20,710 nucleotides of DNA from Pseudomonadota bacterium (GCA_023434265.1 JAEYTA010000012.1:1-20710); one strand, 5' to 3'; numbered from the stretch's first letter, positions 6,406 through 16,638 are shown. A program made the numbers and translations. The notes: generated from the letters alone by a model not told the origin.

Positions 6406-9384
6406 TTGAGAAACCAGAAAACCCGCCTGTTGGCGTCGACGATGATCGGGGGCATCGCCGCCATCGCGTTCGCCGCTCCGGCCATGGCGCAAGACGCCCC
6501 GGTCGCGCAGGAAGAAACGCAGCTCGGCGAAATCGTCGTCACGGGTTCGCGCATTCCGCAGACCAACCTCGTGACGACCAGCCCGGTGACCCAGGTCACG
6601 GGCGAGGACATCGACGTCGCCGGCGTGACCCGCGTCGAGGATCTGGTGGCCCAGCTGCCGCAGGCGTTCGCCGCGCAGAACTCGACGGTCGCCAACGGCG
6701 CCTCGGGCACCGCCACGGTGTCGCTGCGCAACCTCGGCTCGTCGCGCACCCTGGTGCTGATCGACGGCCGCCGGATGGGCTACGGCTCGCCGAACGACGA
6801 CGCCGCCGACCTGAACCAGATCCCGGAGCAGCTGGTCGAGCGCGTTGAAGTCCTGACCGGCGGCGCCTCGGCCGTTTACGGTTCGGACGCCATCGCCGGC
6901 GTCGTGAACTTCATCATGAAGAAGGACTTCGAAGGCGTTCAGATCGACGCCCAGTACGCCTTCTACCAGCACAACAACGACTACGACGGCATCGGCAACG
7001 TCCGCGCCGAGATCGCCCGTCGCGGCCAGACCAACCCGGCCCAGTTCCAGCTGCCGGACGACAACGTCTCGGACGGCGAGTCGCGCTCGATCAACATGAT
7101 CATGGGCGTCGCCGCTCCCGACGGCCGCGGCAACCTGATGGCCTACGCCGGCTACCGCAACAACAACGAGATCCTGCAGCGCGACCGCGACTACTCGGCC
7201 TGCTCGATCGGCGCGCCGAACGCGGGCTCGGGCCCGAACACCTTCTCGTGCGGCGGTTCGGGCACCTCGTTCCCGGGCCAGTTCACGGACTTCGCGAACT
7301 TCGCCTACACGGTCGACCAGACCACCGGCGACTTCGTGCCGTACAACGGCGACCTGAACGCCTACAACTTCGGCCCGATCAACCACTACCAGCGCCCTGA
7401 CGAGCGCTACACCCTGGGCGCCTTCGGCAACTACCAGATCAACGACAAGGCCGAAGTCTTCGCCCAGCTGATGTTCTCGGACTACGAGTCGGTCGCCCAG
7501 ATCGCTCCGTCGGGCAACTTCTTCTCGACCGCCGACATCAACTGCGACAGCCCGCTGCTGTCGGCCCAGCAGTCGACCGCCATCGGCTGTACCCCGGCCG
7601 ACATCGCCGCCGGCAACCGCGTGCCGCTGTACATCGGCCGTCGTAACGTCGAGGGCGGCGGTCGTCAGGACTCGATCAACTACACCTCGTACCGCGGTGT
7701 GGTCGGCGTCCGCGGCGAGTTCACCCCGGGCTGGAACTACGACGTGGCCGCGCAGTTCTCGCGCGTCCGCCTCGCCCGTACCTACCTGAACGACTTCTCG
7801 GTGACCCGCCTGGGTCGCGCCCTCGACGTCGTCGACGTCGGCGGCACCCCGACCTGCCGTTCGGTGGTCGACGGCACCGACGGCACCTGCGTGCCCTACG
7901 ACATCTTCTCGCCGGGCGGCGTGACGCAGGCGGCCCTCGACTACCTGCAGATCCCGCTGATCCAGACCGGCGAGACGACCCAGCAGGTCGTCACCGCCGC
8001 GATCACGGGCGACACGGGCTGGTCGATGCCTACCGCCTCGCGCACCCTGCAGGTCGCGTTCGGCGCCGAGTATCGCCGCGACGCCCTGGGTTCGGTCACC
8101 GACAACGCCTTCGCCACCGGCGACGGCGCCGGTCAGGGCGGCCCGACCATCGGCTTCACCGGCGACACCGACGTCGCGGAAGTGTTCGGCGAGTTCCAGC
8201 TGCCGCTGGCCGACGACCAGCCGTGGGCCTACTCGGCCTCGATCGACGGCGCCTACCGCCGGTCGGAGTACGAGAACTTCGGCACCGACACCTACAAGCT
8301 GGGCGCCGACTACGCCCCGGTCGAGGACATCCGTTTCCGCGCCAGCTACTCGCGGGCGGTGCGGGCCCCGAACGTGATCGAACTGTTCACGGCCCAGGGC
8401 TTCAACCTGTTCGACATGGACTTCGATCCCTGCGACGCGGTGAACAACCCGGATCCGGTTCCGGCCTCGTGCATCGGCACCAACCCGTGGCAGGTCACCT
8501 CGGCCCAGTCGAACAGCGGCGCCCTGAACAGCCCCGCCGGCCAGTACAACTTCCTGCAGGGCGGCAACCCCGCCCTCGAGCCGGAAGAGGCCGACACCTT
8601 CACCATCGGCGCCGTGTGGACCCCGTCCTTCCTGCCGCGGTTCAACATGTCGGTGGACTGGTTCGACATCCAGGTCGACGGCGCGATCCAGACCCTGGGC
8701 GCTCTGAACACCCTGACCCTCTGCTACGATCAGGGCGACCAGGCGGCCTGTAACCGGATCACCCGTAACGCGGGCGGCCAACTGTGGGTCGGCGACGGCA
8801 ACGTCGAGGACCTGAACATCAACATCGGCGGCTTCCAGACCTCGGGCGTCGACTTCAACGCCAACTACGGCGTCGATCTCGAAGACTGGGGCGCCCCGGC
8901 CTACGGTTCGCTGGCCTTCTCGTTCGTCGGCACCTGGCTGAACGAACTGGTCACCGACACCGGCGCCGGCCAGGCCAACTCGGTCTATGACTGCACCGGC
9001 TTCTACGCCAACCAGTGCGGCGTGCCGAACCCCGAATGGCGTCACCGCGCCCGGGTGACCTGGGTCTCGCCGTGGGACATGGACCTGTCGGCCACCTGGC
9101 GTCACTTCGGCGAAGTCGAGGTCGCCGTGCTCGGCGCCGACGGCTCGCTGAACAACGGCGGCGCCCGCATCGACCGCTACTTCGATGCGATGAACTACCT
9201 GGACCTGGCCGCGACCTGGCAGGTGCGTGACACCGTCACGCTCCGCGCCGGCGTGAACAACGTCCTGGATAGCGATCCGCCGCTGTCCTACAGCGTGGGT
9301 ACGACCGGCAACGGCAACACCTACCCGCAGCTGTACGATGCGATGGGCCGTTACTTCTTCTTCGGCGTCACGGCGAACTTCTAA
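6406..9384 (+). CDS. TonB-dependent outer-membrane receptor
   Basis: A 992-residue outer-membrane active transporter energised by TonB-ExbBD. Start: TTG at 6406, 7 bases after AGGAG, giving MRNQKTRLLA with a signal peptide cleaved after about residue 28 (APAMA|Q). The likely TonB box is EIVVTGSRI (42-50). The plug domain follows with LRNLGSSRTLVLIDGRR and ERVEVLTGGASAVYGSDAIAG-type motifs. The barrel shows FRASYSRAVRAPNVIELF, NPALEPEEADTFTIGAVW, a C-terminal LRAGVNNVLDSDPP and a terminal aromatic (YFFFGVTANF). Ligand unknown; in Caulobacterales such receptors import carbohydrates, peptides or other nutrients as well as iron. There is no N-terminal FecA-type signalling domain. All 12 cysteines occur as six close pairs, probably loop disulfides. 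Codon use is strongly biased to C/G-ending codons, consistent with high expression. An intrinsic terminator follows at 9531. Confidence 0.96.
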   Translation: MRNQKTRLLASTMIGGIAAIAFAAPAMAQDAPVAQEETQLGEIVVTGSRIPQTNLVTTSPVTQVTGEDIDVAGVTRVEDLVAQLPQAFAAQNSTVANGASGTATVSLRNLGSSRTLVLIDGRRMGYGSPNDDAADLNQIPEQLVERVEVLTGGASAVYGSDAIAGVVNFIMKKDFEGVQIDAQYAFYQHNNDYDGIGNVRAEIARRGQTNPAQFQLPDDNVSDGESRSINMIMGVAAPDGRGNLMAYAGYRNNNEILQRDRDYSACSIGAPNAGSGPNTFSCGGSGTSFPGQFTDFANFAYTVDQTTGDFVPYNGDLNAYNFGPINHYQRPDERYTLGAFGNYQINDKAEVFAQLMFSDYESVAQIAPSGNFFSTADINCDSPLLSAQQSTAIGCTPADIAAGNRVPLYIGRRNVEGGGRQDSINYTSYRGVVGVRGEFTPGWNYDVAAQFSRVRLARTYLNDFSVTRLGRALDVVDVGGTPTCRSVVDGTDGTCVPYDIFSPGGVTQAALDYLQIPLIQTGETTQQVVTAAITGDTGWSMPTASRTLQVAFGAEYRRDALGSVTDNAFATGDGAGQGGPTIGFTGDTDVAEVFGEFQLPLADDQPWAYSASIDGAYRRSEYENFGTDTYKLGADYAPVEDIRFRASYSRAVRAPNVIELFTAQGFNLFDMDFDPCDAVNNPDPVPASCIGTNPWQVTSAQSNSGALNSPAGQYNFLQGGNPALEPEEADTFTIGAVWTPSFLPRFNMSVDWFDIQVDGAIQTLGALNTLTLCYDQGDQAACNRITRNAGGQLWVGDGNVEDLNINIGGFQTSGVDFNANYGVDLEDWGAPAYGSLAFSFVGTWLNELVTDTGAGQANSVYDCTGFYANQCGVPNPEWRHRARVTWVSPWDMDLSATWRHFGEVEVAVLGADGSLNNGGARIDRYFDAMNYLDLAATWQVRDTVTLRAGVNNVLDSDPPLSYSVGTTGNGNTYPQLYDAMGRYFFFGVTANF

Positions 9385-9396
9385 GCCTGAAGCCCT

Positions 9397-9458
9397 GGAG
9401 CCTGATCGGCAAAGGTGGGATCGCTTCGCGATCCCACCGATGCCGTGAAGCAGGCTCC
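9397..9458. repeat. Long hairpin 1 downstream of the receptor
   Basis: A nested inverted repeat. The outer 8-bp stem is GGAGCCTG (9397-9404) with CAGGCTCC (9451-9458), the middle 5-bp stem is CGGCA (9407-9411) with TGCCG (9441-9445), and the inner perfect 11-bp stem is GGTGGGATCGC (9414-9424) with GCGATCCCACC (9428-9438) around a TTC loop. No T-run follows, so it is not a classic terminator; it could protect the receptor mRNA 3' end or be a repetitive palindromic element. Confidence 0.75.
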
Positions 9459-9470
9459 CGGAATAAGCTG

Positions 9471-9520
9471 GACCGAAATCTGGGTCTTTTTGGACTGCGT
9501 CCAAAAGACCGATTTCGGTC
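9471..9520. repeat. Long hairpin 2 downstream of the receptor
   Basis: The outer perfect 10-bp stem is GACCGAAATC (9471-9480) with GATTTCGGTC (9511-9520). The inner 12-bp stem is GGTCTTTTTGGAC (9483-9495) with GTCCAAAAGACC (9499-9510), containing one bulged T, around a TGC loop; two bases (9481-9482) bulge between the stems. It is AT-richer than its surroundings. It could act as a weak bidirectional terminator or an mRNA-stabilising element. Confidence 0.72.
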
Positions 9521-9530
9521 TAGACAAACG

Positions 9531-9563
9531 GGGCGGCGGATCTTCGGGTCCGCCGCCCTTTTT
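9531..9563 (+). terminator. Rho-independent terminator of the receptor gene
   Basis: A perfect 10-bp GC-rich stem, GGGCGGCGGA (9531-9540) with TCCGCCGCCC (9549-9558), has an 8-base loop TCTTCGGG and is followed directly by TTTTT (9559-9563). It lies 147 bases after the receptor stop codon and 103 bases before the next start. Confidence 0.9.
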
Positions 9564-9665
9564 GCTGGGCGACGGAAACTTCGCGCCGCATAAAAACCAT
9601 CTGCCGATTCAAGCGTTGCTGCGTCCTGTCGGGGCGCGAGCGCGCCCGTCCGTTCCGGAGCCGCC

Positions 9666-10229
9666 ATGTTCGCCAGCCTCGCCGCCGCCCTTCTGCTCGC
9701 CCAGACCCCCGCGCCCGCCGCGGCCCAGGAAGGGCCGATCGTTACCGCCGACGGCGGCGAAACCGCGGACGCCCTGCGGCTGCGCGAGGCGGTGGCCTAC
9801 GCCAACCCCCTGCCGCGCGGCGCGCCCGAGGCCGACTACCCGCTGGTCGCCTGGTGCGAGGCGCTGGTGAACGGCCACGTGGCGCTGGGCGAGACCCTGA
9901 CCGACCGCGACCCGCTCGACCTCGAGATCATCCGTCTGGGCAAGCTGGAGGCGGCCGACTTCCGCGCCGCCCTGGAGGCCGCGCGTGGTCGCCAGAGCGC
10001 CGCCACCCTCGCCGCCGCCCGGACCGCCGCCGCCGAGGCGACCGCCAAATGGGCCCCGCTGGCGGGCCAGGAGGAGGCGGTGCGCAGCCAGGCCTTCGGC
10101 CTGTTCTTCGGCCTGCCCGGCCGCTGCGAGCACGCGGCGCGGCGTATCCGGGGGAACGTCACCACGGCGCCCGCCACGCCGGCGGAGGTGGGGCTGGAAG
10201 AGCCTGCGCCCGAGGCGCCGGCGGCCTGA
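9666..10229 (+). CDS. Secreted hypothetical protein
   Basis: A 187-residue protein with a signal peptide (MFASLAAALLLAQTPAPAAA, cleavage before QEGP) and a mature domain that looks largely helical: ADALRLREAVAYANPLPRG, then WCEALVNGHVALGETL, then a long Ala/Arg/Glu-rich helix region near 95-140, and GLPGRCEHAARRIRGN. Two cysteines (in WCEAL and GRCEH) could form a disulfide. The C-terminus is a Pro/Ala/Glu-rich tail. I do not recognise a characterised family. A GGAG Shine-Dalgarno precedes the ATG by 5 bases and a GANTC site lies at 9606-9610. Its TGA abuts the stop of metH C-terminal gene on the other strand. Probably periplasmic; function unknown. Confidence 0.72.
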   Translation: MFASLAAALLLAQTPAPAAAQEGPIVTADGGETADALRLREAVAYANPLPRGAPEADYPLVAWCEALVNGHVALGETLTDRDPLDLEIIRLGKLEAADFRAALEAARGRQSAATLAAARTAAAEATAKWAPLAGQEEAVRSQAFGLFFGLPGRCEHAARRIRGNVTTAPATPAEVGLEEPAPEAPAA

Positions 10230-12893
<2,664 letters not shown>

Positions 12894-13553
12894 TTACTTG
12901 AGCTCCCAGACCTTCGACCGCCGATAGTGCTTCTGTCGTTCGGCAAGAAGGGTGGCGATCTGCCTGTGCCGTAAGCCACGGTCTGGATCGTCGAAGATTT
13001 CAAAGCCACACCCAGACTTCCATGAATGGGGTATGGCCGCCAAAGCCTCGAAGAAGCTGAAGGCTTCAGCTTGGCCACGAAGCATCCGTCTTTTGGCGAC
13101 AGTCTCGAAAGCCTCCGCCGCCGTTAGCGAGAGCTTCTTGTTTCGGAGGCCATAGTAGCTCAGTGCAAATGGGCCGTGGATGTTGTCGTGAGTGTAGACA
13201 AGCCAGTTGGCATATATCTCGCTGGGGAGAAGGCCAGCGCGAAACATCTCCCACTGGTTGATCTGCAAATTCCAATATTGGCTGTAGAAGTTGTAGATTG
13301 CCTCGACATTCACCGTCTTATCGCCATGATCGAACCGCGAGTTTAGCATTCGCCGAAGCTCGGAAATCACGCGGAATCGTTCAGTGAAATTGAGGAAGAC
13401 CTCGAAGGCAGCCTCTCTACGGGATCCTTGAAGTTGTTGGACAATCTGCCAGCCGGCGACGCACACGGCGATAAGTGCGACAGGCATGGAAACAACCGTC
13501 GCAAGGTCTGCGGCGTCGGCCCAACTCGTGATAGCGACGAATCTACAGTCCAT
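12894..13553 (-). CDS. Unknown membrane-anchored protein inserted between the metH genes
   Basis: A 219-residue protein I do not recognise. Its ATG overlaps the TGA of the upstream metH gene by one base (TGATG), and its TAA directly abuts the GTG of the downstream metH gene. One N-terminal membrane segment (about residues 19-40, VVSMPVALIAVCVAGWQIV) is followed by a charged helical segment, GSRREAAFEVFLNFTERFRV, an aromatic-rich middle (IYNFYSQYWNLQINQWEMF) and a basic C-terminus. The composition is foreign: the 180 bases 13201-13380 are 91 G/C (51%), against 68-72% in neighbouring metH lines. Codons such as AGA, AGT, CTT and GTT, rare next door, are common here. N-terminal-TM plus helical-domain proteins of this build are frequent as orphan cargo in accessory DNA, but no function can be assigned. 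Confidence 0.82.
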   Translation of the reverse strand: MDCRFVAITSWADAADLATVVSMPVALIAVCVAGWQIVQQLQGSRREAAFEVFLNFTERFRVISELRRMLNSRFDHGDKTVNVEAIYNFYSQYWNLQINQWEMFRAGLLPSEIYANWLVYTHDNIHGPFALSYYGLRNKKLSLTAAEAFETVAKRRMLRGQAEAFSFFEALAAIPHSWKSGCGFEIFDDPDRGLRHRQIATLLAERQKHYRRSKVWELK

Positions 13554-14620
13554 CACGCCACCAGTTCGAACGGCTCAAGGCCCGACAGCCGCATCGCCCG
13601 CGGCCGTTCGGGGATCGCCCGCGGGGTCACTCCGGCCACGCCCTCCGCCACATGCCGGATGTGCTCCGGCGTCGTGCCGCAGCAACCGCCCACGATGTTG
13701 ACCAGCCCCGACCGCGCCCACTCCTCGATGAAGTGTGCCGTCTCGTGCGGTTGCTCGTCGTATTCGCCCATGGTGTTGGGCAGGCCAGCGTTGGGATAGG
13801 CGGCGACCAGGGTGTCGGCCACGCGGCTCAGCTCGGCGATGAAGGGCCGCATCAGCTCGCCGCCGAGGGCGCAGTTGAAGCCGACGGCGAAGGGCCTGGC
13901 GTGGCGCACGCTGTTCCAGAAGGCTTCGGCCGTCTGCCCCGACAGGGTCCGGCCGGAGCGGTCGGTGATGGTGCCCGAGATCCAGATGGGCAGGGGCTCC
14001 AGCCCCTCGTCGGCGAGGTCGAGGATGGCCTTGATCGCCGCCTTGCAGTTCAGGGTGTCGGTGATGGTTTCGATCAGAAACAGGTCGACGCCGCCTTCAT
14101 GCAGGGCGCGCGCCTGTTGCCGGTAGGCGGCGTAGACCTCGTCGAAGGTCGCGCCGCGCGCGCCGGGGTCGTTCACGTCGGACGACATCGACAGCATGCG
14201 GTTGGTCGGCCCCATGGCCCCCGCCACGAAGCGCGGCCTGGCCGGCTCGCGGGCGCTCCAGGCGTCGGCCGCCGCCCGCGCCAGCCGCGCCGCCTCGACG
14301 TTCAGGTCGGTCACGTCCGCCGGCGACAGCCGATAGTCCTCCTGGGCGATGGTGGTCGCCGAGAAGGTGTTGGTCTCGGTGATGTCCGCGCCCGCCGCGA
14401 AATACTGCTCGTGCAGGTCGGCGACGACGTCCGGCCGGGTCAGGCACAGGATGTCGTTGTTCCCCTTCATCTGCACAGGGTGATCGGCGAACCGCGCGCC
14501 GCGGAATTCCGCCTCCGACAGGCCGCGCCGCTGGATCATCACCCCCCAGCTGCCGTCCAGCACCAGGATGCGCTCGCGGGCGGCGGCGCGCAGGGCGGCG
14601 ATGCGGTCGGCGCGGCTCAT
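13553..14620 (-). CDS. metH: Methionine synthase, N-terminal gene (homocysteine S-methyltransferase domain)
   Basis: A 355-residue homocysteine-binding module of B12-dependent methionine synthase. Seen: LVLDGSWGVMIQRRGLSE near residue 19-36, NNDILCLTRPDVV, FAAGADITETNTFSAT, FLIETITDTLNCKAAI, and the zinc cysteines in GFNCALGG and near the C-terminus GGCCGTTPEHI. The (beta/alpha)8 Hcy domain is complete and ends at the normal domain boundary, so this is a natural split and not a truncation. Its ATG overlaps the metF stop (ATGA, 14617-14620) and its TGA overlaps the start of the inserted gene. It must associate with the C-terminal metH product so that the cobalamin domain can reach homocysteine. 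Confidence 0.95.
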   Translation of the reverse strand: MSRADRIAALRAAARERILVLDGSWGVMIQRRGLSEAEFRGARFADHPVQMKGNNDILCLTRPDVVADLHEQYFAAGADITETNTFSATTIAQEDYRLSPADVTDLNVEAARLARAAADAWSAREPARPRFVAGAMGPTNRMLSMSSDVNDPGARGATFDEVYAAYRQQARALHEGGVDLFLIETITDTLNCKAAIKAILDLADEGLEPLPIWISGTITDRSGRTLSGQTAEAFWNSVRHARPFAVGFNCALGGELMRPFIAELSRVADTLVAAYPNAGLPNTMGEYDEQPHETAHFIEEWARSGLVNIVGGCCGTTPEHIRHVAEGVAGVTPRAIPERPRAMRLSGLEPFELVA

Positions 14621-15570
14621 GCGTCGGCCCTCTGCCCGCGCACGCCCAGCACCCGGCAGATGGCGTAGACCAGGTCGGCGCGGTTCAGGGTGTAGAAGTG
14701 GAAGTCGGCGAAGCCTTCCTCCTGCAGCCGGGCGCACATCTCGGCGGCGACCGAGGCGGCGATCAGGCGGCGGGTGTCGGGATCGTCGTCCAGCCCGTCG
14801 AAATGCGCCGCCAGCCAGCGCGGCACCGACGCCCCGCAGCCGGCCGCCATGCGCTTCAGCCCGGCGAAATTGGTCACCGGCATGATTCCGGGGACCAGGG
14901 GAACCGTCACCCCCGCCGCCCGCACCCGGTCGTGGAAGCGCAGGAAGGCGTCGATGTCGAAGAAGAACTGGCTGATCGCCCGCGTCGCCCCCGCGTCGAT
15001 CTTGGCCTTCAGCACGTCGATGTCGTGGTCGATCGACGGGCTCTCGGGATGGCCCTCCGGATAGCAGCCGACGCTGATCTCGAAGCCGCCGCGCCGGGCC
15101 ACGGCCGCGGTCAGCTCGGTGGCGTTGGCGTAGCCGTCGCGGGGCGGGAGGTAGGCCCCGCCGATGCCGGCGCCGCCCGGCGGGTCGCCGCGCAGGGCCA
15201 CCACGTGCCGCACCCCCGCCGCGCCATAGGCGTCGATCACCGCGTCGACCTCGGCGCGGCTGGCGTCGACGCAGGTCACGTGCGCCGCCGGGGTCAGGTC
15301 GGTCTCGGCGAGGATGCGCTGCACCGTGCGGTGGGTCCGCTGCCGGGTCGAGCCCCCGGCGCCGTAGGTGACCGAGACGAAGTCGGGCCGCAACGGCGCC
15401 AGCCGCGTCACCGCCGCCCACAGCCGGCTCTCGGCCTCGTCGGACTTCGGAGGGAAGAATTCGAACGACACCCGCGGTCGCGACGCGTCCTGGCCGGCGC
15501 GGGCGACCGGGCCGAGGGGCGACAGCAGCAGGGCGCGCGCCTCGGCCAGGCTCAGCGCCGCGGCGGTCAT
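14617..15570 (-). CDS. metF: 5,10-methylenetetrahydrofolate reductase
   Basis: A 317-residue FAD enzyme that reduces methylene-THF to 5-methyl-THF, the methyl donor for MetH. Family landmarks: VSFEFFPPKSDEAESRLW near residue 34-51 (with the catalytic Glu), FVSVTYGAGGSTRQRTH, VVALRGDPP, the substrate loop ISVGCYPEGHPES, DVLKAKIDAGATRAISQFFFD and LVPGIMPVTNF. The length (about 300) is normal. The start at 15570 overlaps the stop of the upstream regulator by 4 bases (ATGA), and the stop overlaps the metH start the same way. The first 30 residues are longer than in many MetF proteins, but the overlap supports this start. Confidence 0.96.
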   Translation of the reverse strand: MTAAALSLAEARALLLSPLGPVARAGQDASRPRVSFEFFPPKSDEAESRLWAAVTRLAPLRPDFVSVTYGAGGSTRQRTHRTVQRILAETDLTPAAHVTCVDASRAEVDAVIDAYGAAGVRHVVALRGDPPGGAGIGGAYLPPRDGYANATELTAAVARRGGFEISVGCYPEGHPESPSIDHDIDVLKAKIDAGATRAISQFFFDIDAFLRFHDRVRAAGVTVPLVPGIMPVTNFAGLKRMAAGCGASVPRWLAAHFDGLDDDPDTRRLIAASVAAEMCARLQEEGFADFHFYTLNRADLVYAICRVLGVRGQRADA

Positions 15571-16529
15571 GCCGCGTTGGCCCCGGCCGCCGCCGGGCGC
15601 TGGGCGGTCCAGATCGACACGGTCAGCCCTTCGGTGTCCGGGGGCAGGACGCTCGGCGCGCTCGGCGCCAGTCCGGCCTCGCCCAGCCAGCGTCGCATCT
15701 CCTCGTCGGCGAAGCCCAGCCGCCGGTGCTGGTGCTCCTCGCGCAGGTGCTCGAGGTCGTGCGGGGCGAAGTCGACGATCAGCAGCCGGCCGCCGGGCGC
15801 GACCAGCCGCGCCGCCTCGGCCACCGCCGCGGCGGGATCGGCGAGGTAGTGCAGCACCTGGTGGACCAGCACCAGATCGGCGCTGCCGGCCGGCAGGCGG
15901 GTGGAGAAGATGTCGCCGTGGCGCAACTCGACCCGGTCCAGCCCGGCCCGGGCGACGTTGGCGCGGGCGATGTTGAGCATGTTCTGGCTGAGGTCGAGCC
16001 CGACCCCCATGCGGGCCTTGCGGCCGAGCAGGGTCAGCATGCGGCCCGAGCCGGTGCCGAGGTCGACCACCCGCTCGAACGGACCCTCGCCGGCCGCCGC
16101 CAGGATCGCGGCCTCGACCGCCGTCTCGCAGACATAGAGCGAGCGGATGCGGTCCCACTGCGGCGCGATGCGCTCGAAGTAGGCGCCCGCCGCCGCCTCG
16201 CGGTCGCGGCGCACCTCCTCCAGCCGCCGGTCGTCGGCCTCGTGGGCCGTGGCCTCGAGCAGGTCCAGCACCGTGTCGACCAGGCGGCGGGCGGTGGGTT
16301 CGGACGACAGGCGGTAGAACACCCGCGCCCCGTCCGGGAAACGCTCGACGAGGCCCGCGTCGGTCATCAGCTTGAGGTGGCGCGACACCCGCGGCTGGCT
16401 CTGGTCGAGAATGCGCGACAGCTCCATCACCGACAGTTCCTCGCCGGCGAGCAGCGACAGCACGCGCAGTCGGGTCGGCTCGCCGGCGGCGCGCAGGCTC
16501 TCGACGGTCTGGTCGGCGGTCAGGGACAT
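15567..16529 (-). CDS. ArsR-family regulator fused to SAM-dependent methyltransferase (SahR-like)
   Basis: A 320-residue two-domain protein. Residues 1-95 are an ArsR-type winged helix (RLRVLSLLAGEELSVMELSRIL, then SQPRVSRHLKLMTDAGLVERF and a wing ARVFYRL). Residues 110-310 are a class I methyltransferase with motif I VDLGTGSGR at 155-163, an acidic residue after strand 2 (VGLDLSQ) and LVLVHQVLHYL. The metal-binding ELxVCDL cysteines of ArsR/SmtB sensors are absent, so it is not a metal sensor. Its place at the head of metF-metH suggests it senses SAH or SAM through the methyltransferase fold and represses the operon, as described for the ArsR-family methionine-cycle regulator SahR in Proteobacteria. 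The ATG at 16529 has no Shine-Dalgarno and lies 6 bases from a palindromic operator, suggesting autoregulation and leaderless initiation. Confidence 0.9.
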   Translation of the reverse strand: MSLTADQTVESLRAAGEPTRLRVLSLLAGEELSVMELSRILDQSQPRVSRHLKLMTDAGLVERFPDGARVFYRLSSEPTARRLVDTVLDLLEATAHEADDRRLEEVRRDREAAAGAYFERIAPQWDRIRSLYVCETAVEAAILAAAGEGPFERVVDLGTGSGRMLTLLGRKARMGVGLDLSQNMLNIARANVARAGLDRVELRHGDIFSTRLPAGSADLVLVHQVLHYLADPAAAVAEAARLVAPGGRLLIVDFAPHDLEHLREEHQHRRLGFADEEMRRWLGEAGLAPSAPSVLPPDTEGLTVSIWTAQRPAAAGANAA

Positions 16530-16535
16530 AGGGTG

Positions 16536-16561
16536 ATATAAAGATATCCTTATATCCTTAT
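16536..16561. promoter_or_regulatory. Operator palindrome plus extra half-site before the methionine operon
   Basis: ATATAAAGATATCCTTATAT (16536-16555) is an imperfect 20-bp palindrome, 18 of 20 positions symmetric, centred on GATATC. The half ATATCCTTAT (16544-16553) is repeated directly at 16552-16561, 8 bases away, so there are three half-sites. This is AT-rich DNA in a very GC-rich window. It lies 6 bases upstream of the regulator's ATG and covers the -10 and spacer of the predicted promoter, as expected for an ArsR-family repressor. Confidence 0.8.
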
Positions 16562-16565
16562 GCAA
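16537..16565 (-). promoter_or_regulatory. Predicted promoter of the methionine-cycle operon (leaderless)
   Basis: On the minus strand, TTGCAT (16565-16560) and TTTATA (16542-16537) are separated by 17 bases. The expected transcription start, 7-8 bases past the -10, falls at or next to the A of the ATG at 16529. No ribosome-binding sequence lies between, so the mRNA is probably leaderless. Confidence 0.55.
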
Positions 16566-16638
16566 GGAAAAAGTCTGGCCAGACGGGTCGACCGGGGCCA
16601 GATTCGGCGGGCGCGTCGCACCTTCGTGGAGCCTTCCG

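Noticed and set aside
6295..9504. A minus-strand open frame of over 1000 codons opposite the receptor gene.
   Set aside because: It is antisense to a clear TonB-dependent receptor with signal peptide, TonB box and barrel motifs. Strong C/G third-position bias removes stops in the reverse frame. The translation is Val/Asp/Gly/Arg low-complexity with no domain.
9415..9870. A plus-strand frame running through the hairpins into the secreted-protein gene.
   Set aside because: It reads through the receptor's terminator and in the wrong frame across a gene with a signal peptide and ribosome site.
13553..14620. metH as a broken gene (frameshift or premature stop).
   Set aside because: The split is at a domain boundary, both genes have start and ribosome signals, and all functional residues are present. 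A pseudogene would not leave two complete modules.
16530..16638. A SAM or SAH riboswitch ahead of the methionine operon.
   Set aside because: Only 6 bases separate the operator from the start codon and the predicted transcription start is at the ATG, so there is no leader RNA to hold an aptamer. Control is more likely by the ArsR-type protein.
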